Of a stretch of 64,000 nt of DNA, positions 1 to 10,641 are shown one piece after another. Numbering within the stretch: position 1 is the first letter of the stretch; each line of letters opens with the position of its first letter. The notes below the pieces were generated by a model, which made no database searches, was not told where the DNA came from, and saw only the letters and a program-made list of their open reading frames with translations. The stretch is from Yponomeuta sedellus (Eukaryota > Arthropoda > Insecta > Lepidoptera > Yponomeutidae). The position numbers were made by a program, and so were the translations under genes. Location: contig OW203734.1 of NCBI GenBank assembly GCA_934045075.1, positions 16,969,680 to 17,033,679 of the forward strand, written 5' to 3'.

Positions 1-810
1 GACGATGAGAACGGGAGAAGACCAAGCGCTCTCACATGGCTCAACAACTTTCAGGTCTAACATTTCATCAACTTCATTTGTCAATATACGTTGCTTCTCT
101 GGTGACATTCGATAGTATCGCTGGCGGATTGGAGGTGAATCCCCAGTATCGATGTGATGTGTAATCACTGATGTCTTACCTAAGCCTTTTCGCTCAAAGG
201 AAACTTCTTTAAATTGGTCAATAACGTTATCAGCTATCTGACGCTGATTAGAATCCAGACTTTCATAACCGTGGATGTGAGTCTCCTTATGTTCCAAGGA
301 CAACTCCGCTACCTGAAAGTCTGGGTTCTTAGATAATGTGATTGCATCTAAGTGTTTCGGAAACAATTCAAATTTCCGCCAAAAATCAATCCCTAATATC
401 AAAGCTGTATCAACTTGCGGTACAACAAAAGCTTTGATTAAGTGAAACTTGTCTTTAAAAGTGACTGGTAAGTTCATAACTCCCAAACATTGCATCTTTT
501 GACCACCGGCAGCAACAACGTCAAGGCTCTCACCATCCACAATTCGCAACCCATACTTTAAAAGCAATTTGTGAGAGTCCTTGCCTAAGATTGTCACCGC
601 AGAGCCGGAGTCAAGCAACCCGCAAGCGTCTACCTCATCAATTTTAATATTGACGTAAGGTCTAATATCATTATTAGGTTTATTATCCAGAATTGCCGAA
701 GTTTTATATACAAAAAAATAGTTACCAACAAACTGAAGCCAATTATTCCAATCGGTCTTATCAAAATAATTAACACTGGGCACCTGGCAATTCTGACTAC
801 CTAGTTTTTT
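1..810 (-). CDS. Ty3/gypsy pol, copy 1, cut by window start
   Basis: This is the 5' part of a Ty3/gypsy pol gene, read on the minus strand and truncated by the window edge. It contains the aspartic protease (motif DSGSAVT) and the start of the reverse transcriptase. It matches 6756-7565 almost base for base, at a constant offset of 6755. The only substitution I noticed is at 68 (t) versus 6823 (a), which changes a Val codon to Asp in the RT leader. The frame enters by -1 shift from the gag stop at about 804-810, where the minus strand reads AAAAAAC then TAG. Pol of such elements makes protease, RT, RNase H and integrase for replication. The remaining domains lie outside the window. Confidence 0.88.
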
Positions 811-2210
811 GACTGATTATTATAATGTTTAGCACAATCAGGGCAATTTTGAAACCTATAATCTGGTTTACCACACCGAAAGCAAACAATCTTTCTCTCC
901 GCTGTACAATTCCGGAGATTGTGTGTATCGTTGCGACACCTTGGGCAATATTTAACCTTCTGATGAATGGCATTAACTTTGGGACTGGTATATTGGTTGG
1001 ATTTATTGTAATTATTGTTATAATTTCTGTAATTTTGGTTATTGTTTTTGTTGTAATTACTTTGATTGTTGTTTCTGTAATTTGTATTATAATTTGATTT
1101 ATTTGGCTGACTGTAATAATTTTTGTTATCAAAATTAGGCTTTGCATAAGCAAACTCGGGCGCAAGAGTCTCGGAAGAAACCCGAGGAGGCTCATGAAAA
1201 GTAGAAGTTCTCGAATGAATGCTTTCATAATTTTTGCAAAGGTCATGTAACATCGCAATATCCCGAACTTCACCTGCTGAAGCTATCACGCTGGCGTAAC
1301 ACGGCCTAATATTGTGAAGTAACAACTCCAATTTCTCCTCTTCTGGTAACAATTTGGAAAGACGCGAAAACATTCCTGCCATTATAGAAAGATAAATAGT
1401 GATATTTTCGTTATCACCCTGTGTCCTTGCTCTAATCTCTGACATAAATCGAAAATCAAAATCCGAAAGACCAAAATCCTTTTTTAATCTGATGCAAAGT
1501 TCCTCCCAAGTATGAATACTATCCTTTACATACCTAAACCAATGCAAGGCATCATCAGTAAATATTTCAGTTGCCATATTCAAAAGTTTATTAGAAGATA
1601 TACTCCTAGCAGTAATAAACTCATCCACTCTCTGAATAAATGCACGCACACAGGTCTTGCCATTAAATTTAAGTTTAGTTAAGTCTGAAGATAGACCACG
1701 ATCACAGAAAACTGATATATTAGACAACGGAGTAGAAGTACTCGCAAAATTGTCAGAATCCACAGGATTTGAGAGACCAGGTTCCCGTGTGTTGGTTTCA
1801 GAATTCTTAACTTTGTCCGTGGAATCAATAAAGTTACAGATTGTCTGAAATCTGCTTCTGCAGTCATTATACAAAAGAATAGCGTCTGTTTGAGTAGGTA
1901 CGATACGGTTAAAGCGATGATAAATGTGGCTAACGAGTGCTTTCGTTCGATTTAACAAATTTCTATCAGGTCTCGACTCGTACGATTTAATATTTGCCTC
2001 AGCTTTTAAGATGCTCTCAAGAACACCTTCGATATCATCCAATACATCTATACCGGATTCCAAAATATCCTCCGATGGAAGATTAACGGCTATCTTCATT
2101 ATTTGCTTTCTCAAATCAGCGACATTGTCAGCAGGGACCAAACCTCTGATTGCTACCTCATATGTTAGCTCTGCCTTTTGTAAGGACAAAAATTTTATGT
2201 CGTAAGACAT
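801..2210 (-). CDS. Ty3/gypsy gag, copy 1
   Basis: This is the 469-aa Gag polyprotein of the retrotransposon, the structural protein that would form the virus-like particle and bind its RNA. It starts at an ATG (MSYDIKF). It has a helical capsid-like core around residues 170-300 (motifs such as FRYVKDSIHTWEEL), then a long Asn/Tyr-rich linker at about 370-420. It ends with two zinc-knuckle-like Cys clusters (CPRCRNDTHNLRNC and CFRCGKPDYRFQNC). The protein is identical to that of copy 2 at 7556-8965, so the duplication is very recent or is an assembly effect. A 158-aa antisense-frame ORF within it is a composition shadow. Confidence 0.9.
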   Translation of the reverse strand: MSYDIKFLSLQKAELTYEVAIRGLVPADNVADLRKQIMKIAVNLPSEDILESGIDVLDDIEGVLESILKAEANIKSYESRPDRNLLNRTKALVSHIYHRFNRIVPTQTDAILLYNDCRSRFQTICNFIDSTDKVKNSETNTREPGLSNPVDSDNFASTSTPLSNISVFCDRGLSSDLTKLKFNGKTCVRAFIQRVDEFITARSISSNKLLNMATEIFTDDALHWFRYVKDSIHTWEELCIRLKKDFGLSDFDFRFMSEIRARTQGDNENITIYLSIMAGMFSRLSKLLPEEEKLELLLHNIRPCYASVIASAGEVRDIAMLHDLCKNYESIHSRTSTFHEPPRVSSETLAPEFAYAKPNFDNKNYYSQPNKSNYNTNYRNNNQSNYNKNNNQNYRNYNNNYNKSNQYTSPKVNAIHQKVKYCPRCRNDTHNLRNCTAERKIVCFRCGKPDYRFQNCPDCAKHYNNQSKN

Positions 2211-2654
2211 TGCAACTTTAAAATTGACTAGGAATTGAATAGAGTTGTTGTGGACAATTACTATTTAAATTAATTATTTAAAATCTAATAAAATACTCCG
2301 CCTGTAACAGAGGAAAAAAAATATACGTTTGGTTTCTGTAAAAAAAAACTGGGCAAAAGCAAAAACTAAAAACAAAAAATTAAATTGCAACCAAAAAACA
2401 TGAAAGCAAAATAAAAATTATAACTAAAGTTTAAGGCTGTTTATAAGCAAATACAGTTAAAATCATACAATAATGTTGACTAGAACAAAACAACAATCGA
2501 TACTTATCGATAAAAAAAAATCGGGGTACAACACTAAACTTTAGTTACGAAAAAACCAAAAACGTTCACAAAAATAAAAAAATCACACATAAACACTGCA
2601 AATAATAAAAATAAAGCAACGGAAATACATCTAAAACCACGTTTAGGGCGCCAG

Positions 2655-3886
2655 TGTCGCGTTACGGTTATTTAGAGCCCTAACGGGAACCTAACGGATC
2701 AAAATAAAAAAAGAACATAAAACATTCACTAAAACAGTATATTATATAAAACTTTGGGTGTAAAAGGCCCTAATTAGATTCATTCCGTTGCTTTACGTTT
2801 ATAAGTACTTCCTTAGGCTGTTGACCGCTGTAGGCAGTGACGGCTGGGGAAGATGGCTGCTGGCTGATGTTGACCTCGGTTTTCTTGAACCACCGTGGTG
2901 TTCAACCTCGACGTAACTAGGTTCAAACGTAGCTAGGTCCAAACTTAGCTGATCCCAACTTAGTTAGGTCCAAACGTAGCTCCCTGGAAAGTGCATATGA
3001 AAGCGTGTCAAGAGGTGCAAAGTAAAATGGCCTTTATGCCGAGCAGCGGAAGCAAAACCTAGCAGAAGCAGGAAAGTACTAATATGCAGGCTATGGTGAT
3101 AAGTGACAATAACAGCAGGACGGAGTTTACATTATAAAAAGTTATTATAAAATCTAGAAGTTACAATTTAAAGCAATGAAAGTTATTTATTACTTTTAAG
3201 TAGGTAGTTTATAGGGCGTGGCACAAGCCACCACAAATGGTTATAATTAGCTTGCAAGGATGACAAGGCAAATTAACACAAAGTTAAAATATATAGGTAA
3301 GCTATATCTAAAATGCATGCACTAAAACACTAGGTAACCTACAGTTGGCTAGATAAATAATAACTGTCCACAACTTACCCAAGTAGGGGAAAACACTTTG
3401 TACATGAGTATAAGTTATGTATACTTCAGATTATATGTAATTTATGTACTTCAGATAATATTTATATATAGACAGACTTTTGTTGCAAAAAGATTTCTTA
3501 CGCTTGATAATTTAAGAGCTCACGGAGCCTGTGAAAAGTGACGCGGCCTCTCGCGAGAACTATCTAAAACGTACTGCCGGTGGCGAGGATCCGACTAACC
3601 GCTCTGCTGCGCCGTGCGCACGCGCAGGTATCGCACACCTATAACCCCTAGTTATGGATCTATACATCGTAGGGAGTTCCTGACGTCGATAGCCACAATT
3701 ATCGGTAATAAATGTCGATATCGATATTACTTGGTATAAAATAATAAGATAACGAGTTCAAGTTATAAGTATGTAGGTATATTTACTAGTGTTTAATAGT
3801 TTGTTTAGTATTGTAGTAGGTAAGCTTATTTATTAAATATGAATTCAAAATATATAGTATGTAACATATATATTTAATATGTTACA
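2655..3886 (-). repeat. Shared LTR between tandem Ty3/gypsy copies
   Basis: This is a long terminal repeat of about 1232 bp in minus orientation. It begins TGTAACATATT (reading from 3886) and ends GCGACA (at 2655). One base after the end comes TGGCGCCC, a typical Lys-type tRNA primer binding site. The same segment recurs at 9410-10641. It serves at once as the 3' LTR of the complete copy to its right and the 5' LTR of the copy to its left. The first 25 bases (about 3861-3885) are themselves a near-perfect palindrome. Inside is a cluster of degenerate tandem units around AGGTYCAAACGTAGCT (2929-2985). Exact ends are inferred from TG..CA, PBS and the loss of identity at 3887. Confidence 0.82.
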
Positions 3887-4352
3887 TTACCCCCTCGCGA
3901 CACTTACGAATTTTTGTCACTTGTAAAAAAAAAAAAATTCGTGCTTAAAAAAAAAAATATATGTGCCAAGACACTGCGTACGGCAATTATTCATCTCTTT
4001 CATACTATCACTCACTCATACATCTACATTATATCATAAATCTTAATCTCAGACATGGAGAATTTAAGATCCTAACATTCAGAGTTACCAAATAGCAATA
4101 ACAATTATTTGATCGGTAGCTCAGCAGGTATCTGTATTATGAGATGGTTAAAAAATAATAATTTTGGGCAAGTGACCAATGTAAATAAATAGAATATAAT
4201 TAAAATATCATGCAATTGTTAAATTTTATCATGCAATAAAATTTAAATAAAATCATGCAGTTCATTAAGTATAATTTAAAAACATGTACAACATCAATAT
4301 AATAAAAATATATTGTGTACAACTTTATATAAATTTATTAATAATATTTTAT
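3887..4352 (-). other. 3' untranslated region and polypurine tract of Ty3/gypsy copy 2
   Basis: This AT-rich stretch lies between the end of pol and the shared LTR. Next to the LTR the minus strand reads GCGAGGGGG then TAA, which fits the polypurine tract that primes plus-strand synthesis. No env-like ORF is present, so the element is a simple gag-pol retrotransposon. Confidence 0.65.
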
Positions 4353-7300
4353 TTATTGTTTGTAATTTATTATTTTAAAATCCTTTATATGCCATGCTCC
4401 TAAATCGTTATTGTTCATATCTTGCACTTCATAAACCAACGGAGATCGTTTTTTGGTAATCCTACATTTTATATATTTAGGTGCCAGTTTTTTCGTAAAA
4501 TATCTATCTTTGTCACTCAAATAAAAAGTTTTCTTCCACACTATGTCTCCCACCGCAAATTCTGCAGGTTTTCGCCTCAAGTTATATTGAGTAGAATTCC
4601 TACTGTGGGCTTGGAGTAATGCTTCCTGCACTTTGTAGAATGTTTTACTCAGAGTACCAAGATTTTCGGCATAAGGATCCCGGGGTTGAAAAACAATTTG
4701 ACTCACATCATCGGTATCTAAGTAGTGAGTACCGCAATCTACCAATTCTCTCCCATACACTAAAAATGACGGTGTATAGCCTGTCACTTCGTTAACTGAA
4801 TTATTCAACGCGAATTGTATTTTGGGAATATTAGTGTCCCATGAGCGTTGGTCGTCCTGGATGAAAGTGGAAACGGCAGTAATTATAGTTTTATTATACC
4901 GCTCAACAGTGTTAACTTGAGGAGAATATTTGGGTGTGAAGTGCACCTGAGGAATTTTATATCTCTCTAACATATATTTTAAAACATTGCTTGTAAATTG
5001 CTTTCCATTGTCCATTAAAATGCAAGAAGGAACGCCATGAACTAAAATTACATTTTCTTCGAGTATTTTTGTAATTATATCTGCAGTTGCTCGTCTGATA
5101 GGAAACAAAAGGCAATACTTTGAAAAGCAACAAGTTATCACAAATAAGAAAGTATTTTGTTTCCTTGACACAGGCAGAGGGCCAACTAAATCGATGCTAA
5201 TCATCTGAAATGGCCTGGAACAATCTTTTGGCCTACCCATTGGACCTAAGGTCCTATGATTTGCATGCTTATGTGCAATACAAACGTCGCAACCTGTTAC
5301 TAAATGTACAACATCATCATGCATATGTGGCCAATAATATTTCAGTGACAGACGTTTGTAAGTTTTAAATATGCCGAAATGACCTGACGTTGGTTGAGAA
5401 TGGTTTTCAATCATAATTTGCTCTCTTTCATCACTAGGAATTACTTCCTTCCATTCAAATTCTGTTGTTAATGCGTTTTTATTTTTCATATACCTGAAAA
5501 GTTTATTGTTTTTAATGGTATAGTTCGGAAAACTGCTTGGATTTGAAGAGCAACCATTGAAAATGTTCAAATACCAGGTGTCAGAAGTTGTGGGTGGAGT
5601 CAAGGTAACAGCAGAGACAGGTACTGCTCGAGATAGTGCATCCGGAATCACGTTGTCTACGCCTCGCTTGTGCTTAATCTCAAAATCAAAAGCAGACAGA
5701 CGGACTCCCCAACGTGCTAAGCGTCCGGTAGGGTTGCTCAGAGATAAAAACCATTTTAAGGCAGAATGATCTGTGTATACGGTGAAAGTTTTGCCATTCT
5801 CTATATAGCAACGCCAATGCTCCAAAGCTACCAAAACAGCTAGCGTCTCCCTCTCTGTGATGCTATAGTTTTTCTCCGCTCCTGTAAGAGATTTGCTCAT
5901 ATAGGCCACCGGGTGTTCTTTGCCATCAACCGTTTGAGTCAACATAGCGCCGACACCATAATCGCTAGCATCGGTGTGGACTTCAAACGGCAGATCATAA
6001 TTTGGGCAAGAAAGAACTGGGGCAGAGACTAGACACTCTTTAAGTTTATTGAAAGCGTCTTCAGCTTCAGCCGTCCATTTGAATGGAGGGGCATTCTTTT
6101 TAGTGGATGTAAGAGCATTTAAAGGGCCGGCAAGTGTGCTAAAATTTGGTACAAAACGTCTATACCATGTAGCAGTGCCAAGAAACCTCTTGACCTCCCT
6201 CCTTGTGGTCGGCGTCGGATAATTCAAAATAGCTTCTACCTTTTCAGGATCTGTCCGTAAACCTTGGGCATCAACAATATATCCCAGATACTTTAAACGA
6301 TTACGGAAAAATTGGCACTTTTCCAAGTTGATAGTGAGATTCGCCATTTTAAGTTTTTCGAGGACGGCCAGAAGGAGAGAAACATGCTCCTCAAACGAGC
6401 TAGACACCGTGACTATATCATCCAAATACGCGAAAGCTTTTAAATCAAAATCTGATCCGAACAACATATCGACTAATCGCTGTTGGGTAGCGGGCGCATT
6501 AGTCAAACCAAAGGCAGTGACGTTAAACCGCAGAGAGCCACGCCCTGGGACATAAAATGCTGTCTTATTCCTATCCTCTTCAGCTATGGGAATCTGCCAG
6601 AATGCCTTGGATAAGTCGATAGAGCTTAAGAATTTTGCATCCCTTAAGTTGTCTAGAATCTCTGAAATGTAGGGGAGACTGTAGGCATCACGTTTCGTTA
6701 CCGAGTTCAGTTTCCTGCTATCTAGACAAAAACGCGGCTGTCCGTTCTTTTTATAGACGATGAGAACGGGAGAAGACCAAGCGCTCTCACATGGCTCAAC
6801 AACTTTCAGGTCTAACATTTCAACAACTTCATTTGTCAATATACGTTGCTTCTCTGGTGACATTCGATAGTATCGCTGGCGGATTGGAGGTGAATCCCCA
6901 GTATCGATGTGATGTGTAATCACTGATGTCTTACCTAAGCCTTTTCGCTCAAAGGAAACTTCTTTAAATTGGTCAATAACGTTATCAGCTATCTGACGCT
7001 GATTAGAATCCAGACTTTCATAACCGTGGATGTGAGTCTCCTTATGTTCCAAGGACAACTCCGCTACCTGAAAGTCTGGGTTCTTAGATAATGTGATTGC
7101 ATCTAAGTGTTTCGGAAACAATTCAAATTTCCGCCAAAAATCAATCCCTAATATCAAAGCTGTATCAACTTGCGGTACAACAAAAGCTTTGATTAAGTGA
7201 AACTTGTCTTTAAAAGTGACTGGTAAGTTCATAACTCCCAAACATTGCATCTTTTGACCACCGGCAGCAACAACGTCAAGGCTCTCACCATCCACAATTC

Positions 7301-7565
7301 GCAACCCATACTTTAAAAGCAATTTGTGAGAGTCCTTGCCTAAGATTGTCACCGCAGAGCCGGAGTCAAGCAACCCGCAAGCGTCTACCTCATCAATTTT
7401 AATATTGACGTAAGGTCTAATATCATTATTAGGTTTATTATCCAGAATTGCCGAAGTTTTATATACAAAAAAATAGTTACCAACAAACTGAAGCCAATTA
7501 TTCCAATCGGTCTTATCAAAATAATTAACACTGGGCACCTGGCAATTCTGACTACCTAGTTTTTT
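4353..7565 (-). CDS. Ty3/gypsy pol, complete copy 2
   Basis: This is an intact Pol polyprotein of about 1070 aa. In order it has an aspartic protease (DSGSAVT), a reverse transcriptase with the catalytic box FAYLDDIVTVS, RNase H (HTDASDYGVGAML), an HHCC integrase zinc finger (H-x3-H type near HSQPTSGHFG, then CDVCIAHK) and an integrase core (IDLVGPLP, LMDNGKQFTS, SPQVNTVERYN). Domain order PR-RT-RH-IN is that of Metaviridae. There is no conventional ATG at the start. The frame is -1 relative to gag and opens at the heptamer AAAAAAC (minus strand, 7565-7559) just before the gag TAG, so it is very likely made as a Gag-Pol frameshift fusion. No internal stop is visible, so it may still be active. 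Confidence 0.93.
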   Translation of the reverse strand, partial: KKLGSQNCQVPSVNYFDKTDWNNWLQFVGNYFFVYKTSAILDNKPNNDIRPYVNIKIDEVDACGLLDSGSAVTILGKDSHKLLLKYGLRIVDGESLDVVAAGGQKMQCLGVMNLPVTFKDKFHLIKAFVVPQVDTALILGIDFWRKFELFPKHLDAITLSKNPDFQVAELSLEHKETHIHGYESLDSNQRQIADNVIDQFKEVSFERKGLGKTSVITHHIDTGDSPPIRQRYYRMSPEKQRILTNEVVEMLDLKVVEPCESAWSSPVLIVYKKNGQPRFCLDSRKLNSVTKRDAYSLPYISEILDNLRDAKFLSSIDLSKAFWQIPIAEEDRNKTAFYVPGRGSLRFNVTAFGLTNAPATQQRLVDMLFGSDFDLKAFAYLDDIVTVSSSFEEHVSLLLAVLEKLKMANLTINLEKCQFFRNRLKYLGYIVDAQGLRTDPEKVEAILNYPTPTTRREVKRFLGTATWYRRFVPNFSTLAGPLNALTSTKKNAPPFKWTAEAEDAFNKLKECLVSAPVLSCPNYDLPFEVHTDASDYGVGAMLTQTVDGKEHPVAYMSKSLTGAEKNYSITERETLAVLVALEHWRCYIENGKTFTVYTDHSALKWFLSLSNPTGRLARWGVRLSAFDFEIKHKRGVDNVIPDALSRAVPVSAVTLTPPTTSDTWYLNIFNGCSSNPSSFPNYTIKNNKLFRYMKNKNALTTEFEWKEVIPSDEREQIMIENHSQPTSGHFGIFKTYKRLSLKYYWPHMHDDVVHLVTGCDVCIAHKHANHRTLGPMGRPKDCSRPFQMISIDLVGPLPVSRKQNTFLFVITCCFSKYCLLFPIRRATADIITKILEENVILVHGVPSCILMDNGKQFTSNVLKYMLERYKIPQVHFTPKYSPQVNTVERYNKTIITAVSTFIQDDQRSWDTNIPKIQFALNNSVNEVTGYTPSFLVYGRELVDCGTHYLDTDDVSQIVFQPRDPYAENLGTLSKTFYKVQEALLQAHSRNSTQYNLRRKPAEFAVGDIVWKKTFYLSDKDRYFTKKLAPKYIKCRITKKRSPLVYEVQDMNNNDLGAWHIKDFKIINYKQ

Positions 7566-8965
7566 GACTGATTATTATAATGTTTAGCACAATCAGGGCA
7601 ATTTTGAAACCTATAATCTGGTTTACCACACCGAAAGCAAACAATCTTTCTCTCCGCTGTACAATTCCGGAGATTGTGTGTATCGTTGCGACACCTTGGG
7701 CAATATTTAACCTTCTGATGAATGGCATTAACTTTGGGACTGGTATATTGGTTGGATTTATTGTAATTATTGTTATAATTTCTGTAATTTTGGTTATTGT
7801 TTTTGTTGTAATTACTTTGATTGTTGTTTCTGTAATTTGTATTATAATTTGATTTATTTGGCTGACTGTAATAATTTTTGTTATCAAAATTAGGCTTTGC
7901 ATAAGCAAACTCGGGCGCAAGAGTCTCGGAAGAAACCCGAGGAGGCTCATGAAAAGTAGAAGTTCTCGAATGAATGCTTTCATAATTTTTGCAAAGGTCA
8001 TGTAACATCGCAATATCCCGAACTTCACCTGCTGAAGCTATCACGCTGGCGTAACACGGCCTAATATTGTGAAGTAACAACTCCAATTTCTCCTCTTCTG
8101 GTAACAATTTGGAAAGACGCGAAAACATTCCTGCCATTATAGAAAGATAAATAGTGATATTTTCGTTATCACCCTGTGTCCTTGCTCTAATCTCTGACAT
8201 AAATCGAAAATCAAAATCCGAAAGACCAAAATCCTTTTTTAATCTGATGCAAAGTTCCTCCCAAGTATGAATACTATCCTTTACATACCTAAACCAATGC
8301 AAGGCATCATCAGTAAATATTTCAGTTGCCATATTCAAAAGTTTATTAGAAGATATACTCCTAGCAGTAATAAACTCATCCACTCTCTGAATAAATGCAC
8401 GCACACAGGTCTTGCCATTAAATTTAAGTTTAGTTAAGTCTGAAGATAGACCACGATCACAGAAAACTGATATATTAGACAACGGAGTAGAAGTACTCGC
8501 AAAATTGTCAGAATCCACAGGATTTGAGAGACCAGGTTCCCGTGTGTTGGTTTCAGAATTCTTAACTTTGTCCGTGGAATCAATAAAGTTACAGATTGTC
8601 TGAAATCTGCTTCTGCAGTCATTATACAAAAGAATAGCGTCTGTTTGAGTAGGTACGATACGGTTAAAGCGATGATAAATGTGGCTAACGAGTGCTTTCG
8701 TTCGATTTAACAAATTTCTATCAGGTCTCGACTCGTACGATTTAATATTTGCCTCAGCTTTTAAGATGCTCTCAAGAACACCTTCGATATCATCCAATAC
8801 ATCTATACCGGATTCCAAAATATCCTCCGATGGAAGATTAACGGCTATCTTCATTATTTGCTTTCTCAAATCAGCGACATTGTCAGCAGGGACCAAACCT
8901 CTGATTGCTACCTCATATGTTAGCTCTGCCTTTTGTAAGGACAAAAATTTTATGTCGTAAGACAT
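7556..8965 (-). CDS. Ty3/gypsy gag, copy 2
   Basis: This is the 469-aa Gag of the complete copy, identical to copy 1. It has a capsid-like helical core, an Asn/Tyr-rich low-complexity linker and a terminal pair of Cys/His clusters that would bind RNA. Its last codons are TCA AAA AAC TAG, so the stop directly abuts a consensus -1 slippery site. The ATG at 8965 is the first in-frame start after the LTR and leader. Confidence 0.92.
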   Translation of the reverse strand: MSYDIKFLSLQKAELTYEVAIRGLVPADNVADLRKQIMKIAVNLPSEDILESGIDVLDDIEGVLESILKAEANIKSYESRPDRNLLNRTKALVSHIYHRFNRIVPTQTDAILLYNDCRSRFQTICNFIDSTDKVKNSETNTREPGLSNPVDSDNFASTSTPLSNISVFCDRGLSSDLTKLKFNGKTCVRAFIQRVDEFITARSISSNKLLNMATEIFTDDALHWFRYVKDSIHTWEELCIRLKKDFGLSDFDFRFMSEIRARTQGDNENITIYLSIMAGMFSRLSKLLPEEEKLELLLHNIRPCYASVIASAGEVRDIAMLHDLCKNYESIHSRTSTFHEPPRVSSETLAPEFAYAKPNFDNKNYYSQPNKSNYNTNYRNNNQSNYNKNNNQNYRNYNNNYNKSNQYTSPKVNAIHQKVKYCPRCRNDTHNLRNCTAERKIVCFRCGKPDYRFQNCPDCAKHYNNQSKN

Positions 8966-9409
8966 TGCAACTTTAAAATTGACTAGGAATTGAATAGAGT
9001 TGTTGTGGACAATTACTATTTAAATTAATTATTTAAAATCTAATAAAATACTCCGCCTGTAACAGAGGAAAAAAAATATACGTTTGGTTTCTGTAAAAAA
9101 AAACTGGGCAAAAGCAAAAACTAAAAACAAAAAATTAAATTGCAACCAAAAAACATGAAAGCAAAATAAAAATTATAACTAAAGTTTAAGGCTGTTTATA
9201 AGCAAATACAGTTAAAATCATACAATAATGTTGACTAGAACAAAACAACAATCGATACTTATCGATAAAAAAAAATCGGGGTACAACACTAAACTTTAGT
9301 TACGAAAAAACCAAAAACGTTCACAAAAATAAAAAAATCACACATAAACACTGCAAATAATAAAAATAAAGCAACGGAAATACATCTAAAACCACGTTTA
9401 GGGCGCCAG
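8966..9409 (-). other. Leader of Ty3/gypsy copy 2 with primer binding site
   Basis: This is the noncoding A-rich leader between the 5' LTR and gag. The minus strand at about 9408 reads TGGCGCCC, one base after the LTR end. This resembles the binding site for a Lys tRNA 3' end used to prime minus-strand DNA. The same leader is at 2211-2654 in copy 1. Confidence 0.7.
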
Positions 9410-10641
9410 TGTCGCGTTACGGTTATTTAGAGCCCTAACGGGAACCTAACGGATCAAAATAAAAAAAGAACATAAAACATTCACTAAAACAGTATATTAT
9501 ATAAAACTTTGGGTGTAAAAGGCCCTAATTAGATTCATTCCGTTGCTTTACGTTTATAAGTACTTCCTTAGGCTGTTGACCGCTGTAGGCAGTGACGGCT
9601 GGGGAAGATGGCTGCTGGCTGATGTTGACCTCGGTTTTCTTGAACCACCGTGGTGTTCAACCTCGACGTAACTAGGTTCAAACGTAGCTAGGTCCAAACT
9701 TAGCTGATCCCAACTTAGTTAGGTCCAAACGTAGCTCCCTGGAAAGTGCATATGAAAGCGTGTCAAGAGGTGCAAAGTAAAATGGCCTTTATGCCGAGCA
9801 GCGGAAGCAAAACCTAGCAGAAGCAGGAAAGTACTAATATGCAGGCTATGGTGATAAGTGACAATAACAGCAGGACGGAGTTTACATTATAAAAAGTTAT
9901 TATAAAATCTAGAAGTTACAATTTAAAGCAATGAAAGTTATTTATTACTTTTAAGTAGGTAGTTTATAGGGCGTGGCACAAGCCACCACAAATGGTTATA
10001 ATTAGCTTGCAAGGATGACAAGGCAAATTAACACAAAGTTAAAATATATAGGTAAGCTATATCTAAAATGCATGCACTAAAACACTAGGTAACCTACAGT
10101 TGGCTAGATAAATAATAACTGTCCACAACTTACCCAAGTAGGGGAAAACACTTTGTACATGAGTATAAGTTATGTATACTTCAGATTATATGTAATTTAT
10201 GTACTTCAGATAATATTTATATATAGACAGACTTTTGTTGCAAAAAGATTTCTTACGCTTGATAATTTAAGAGCTCACGGAGCCTGTGAAAAGTGACGCG
10301 GCCTCTCGCGAGAACTATCTAAAACGTACTGCCGGTGGCGAGGATCCGACTAACCGCTCTGCTGCGCCGTGCGCACGCGCAGGTATCGCACACCTATAAC
10401 CCCTAGTTATGGATCTATACATCGTAGGGAGTTCCTGACGTCGATAGCCACAATTATCGGTAATAAATGTCGATATCGATATTACTTGGTATAAAATAAT
10501 AAGATAACGAGTTCAAGTTATAAGTATGTAGGTATATTTACTAGTGTTTAATAGTTTGTTTAGTATTGTAGTAGGTAAGCTTATTTATTAAATATGAATT
10601 CAAAATATATAGTATGTAACATATATATTTAATATGTTACA
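9410..10641 (-). repeat. 5' LTR of Ty3/gypsy copy 2
   Basis: This is the second copy of the roughly 1232-bp LTR (TGTAAC...GCGACA in minus orientation), apparently identical to 2655-3886. Identity ends exactly at 10641, where unrelated flanking DNA (AAGTTATAG) begins. With the shared LTR it bounds a complete element of about 7.99 kb (2655-10641). Confidence 0.82.

Noticed and set aside
797..1273. 158-aa Ile-rich ORF overlapping gag (also at 7552-8028)
   Set aside because: It is another frame of the Asn/Tyr-rich part of gag, with composition typical of a shadow frame.
3887..4352. An env-like gene after pol
   Set aside because: The gap is only about 466 bp, AT-rich and without an open frame.
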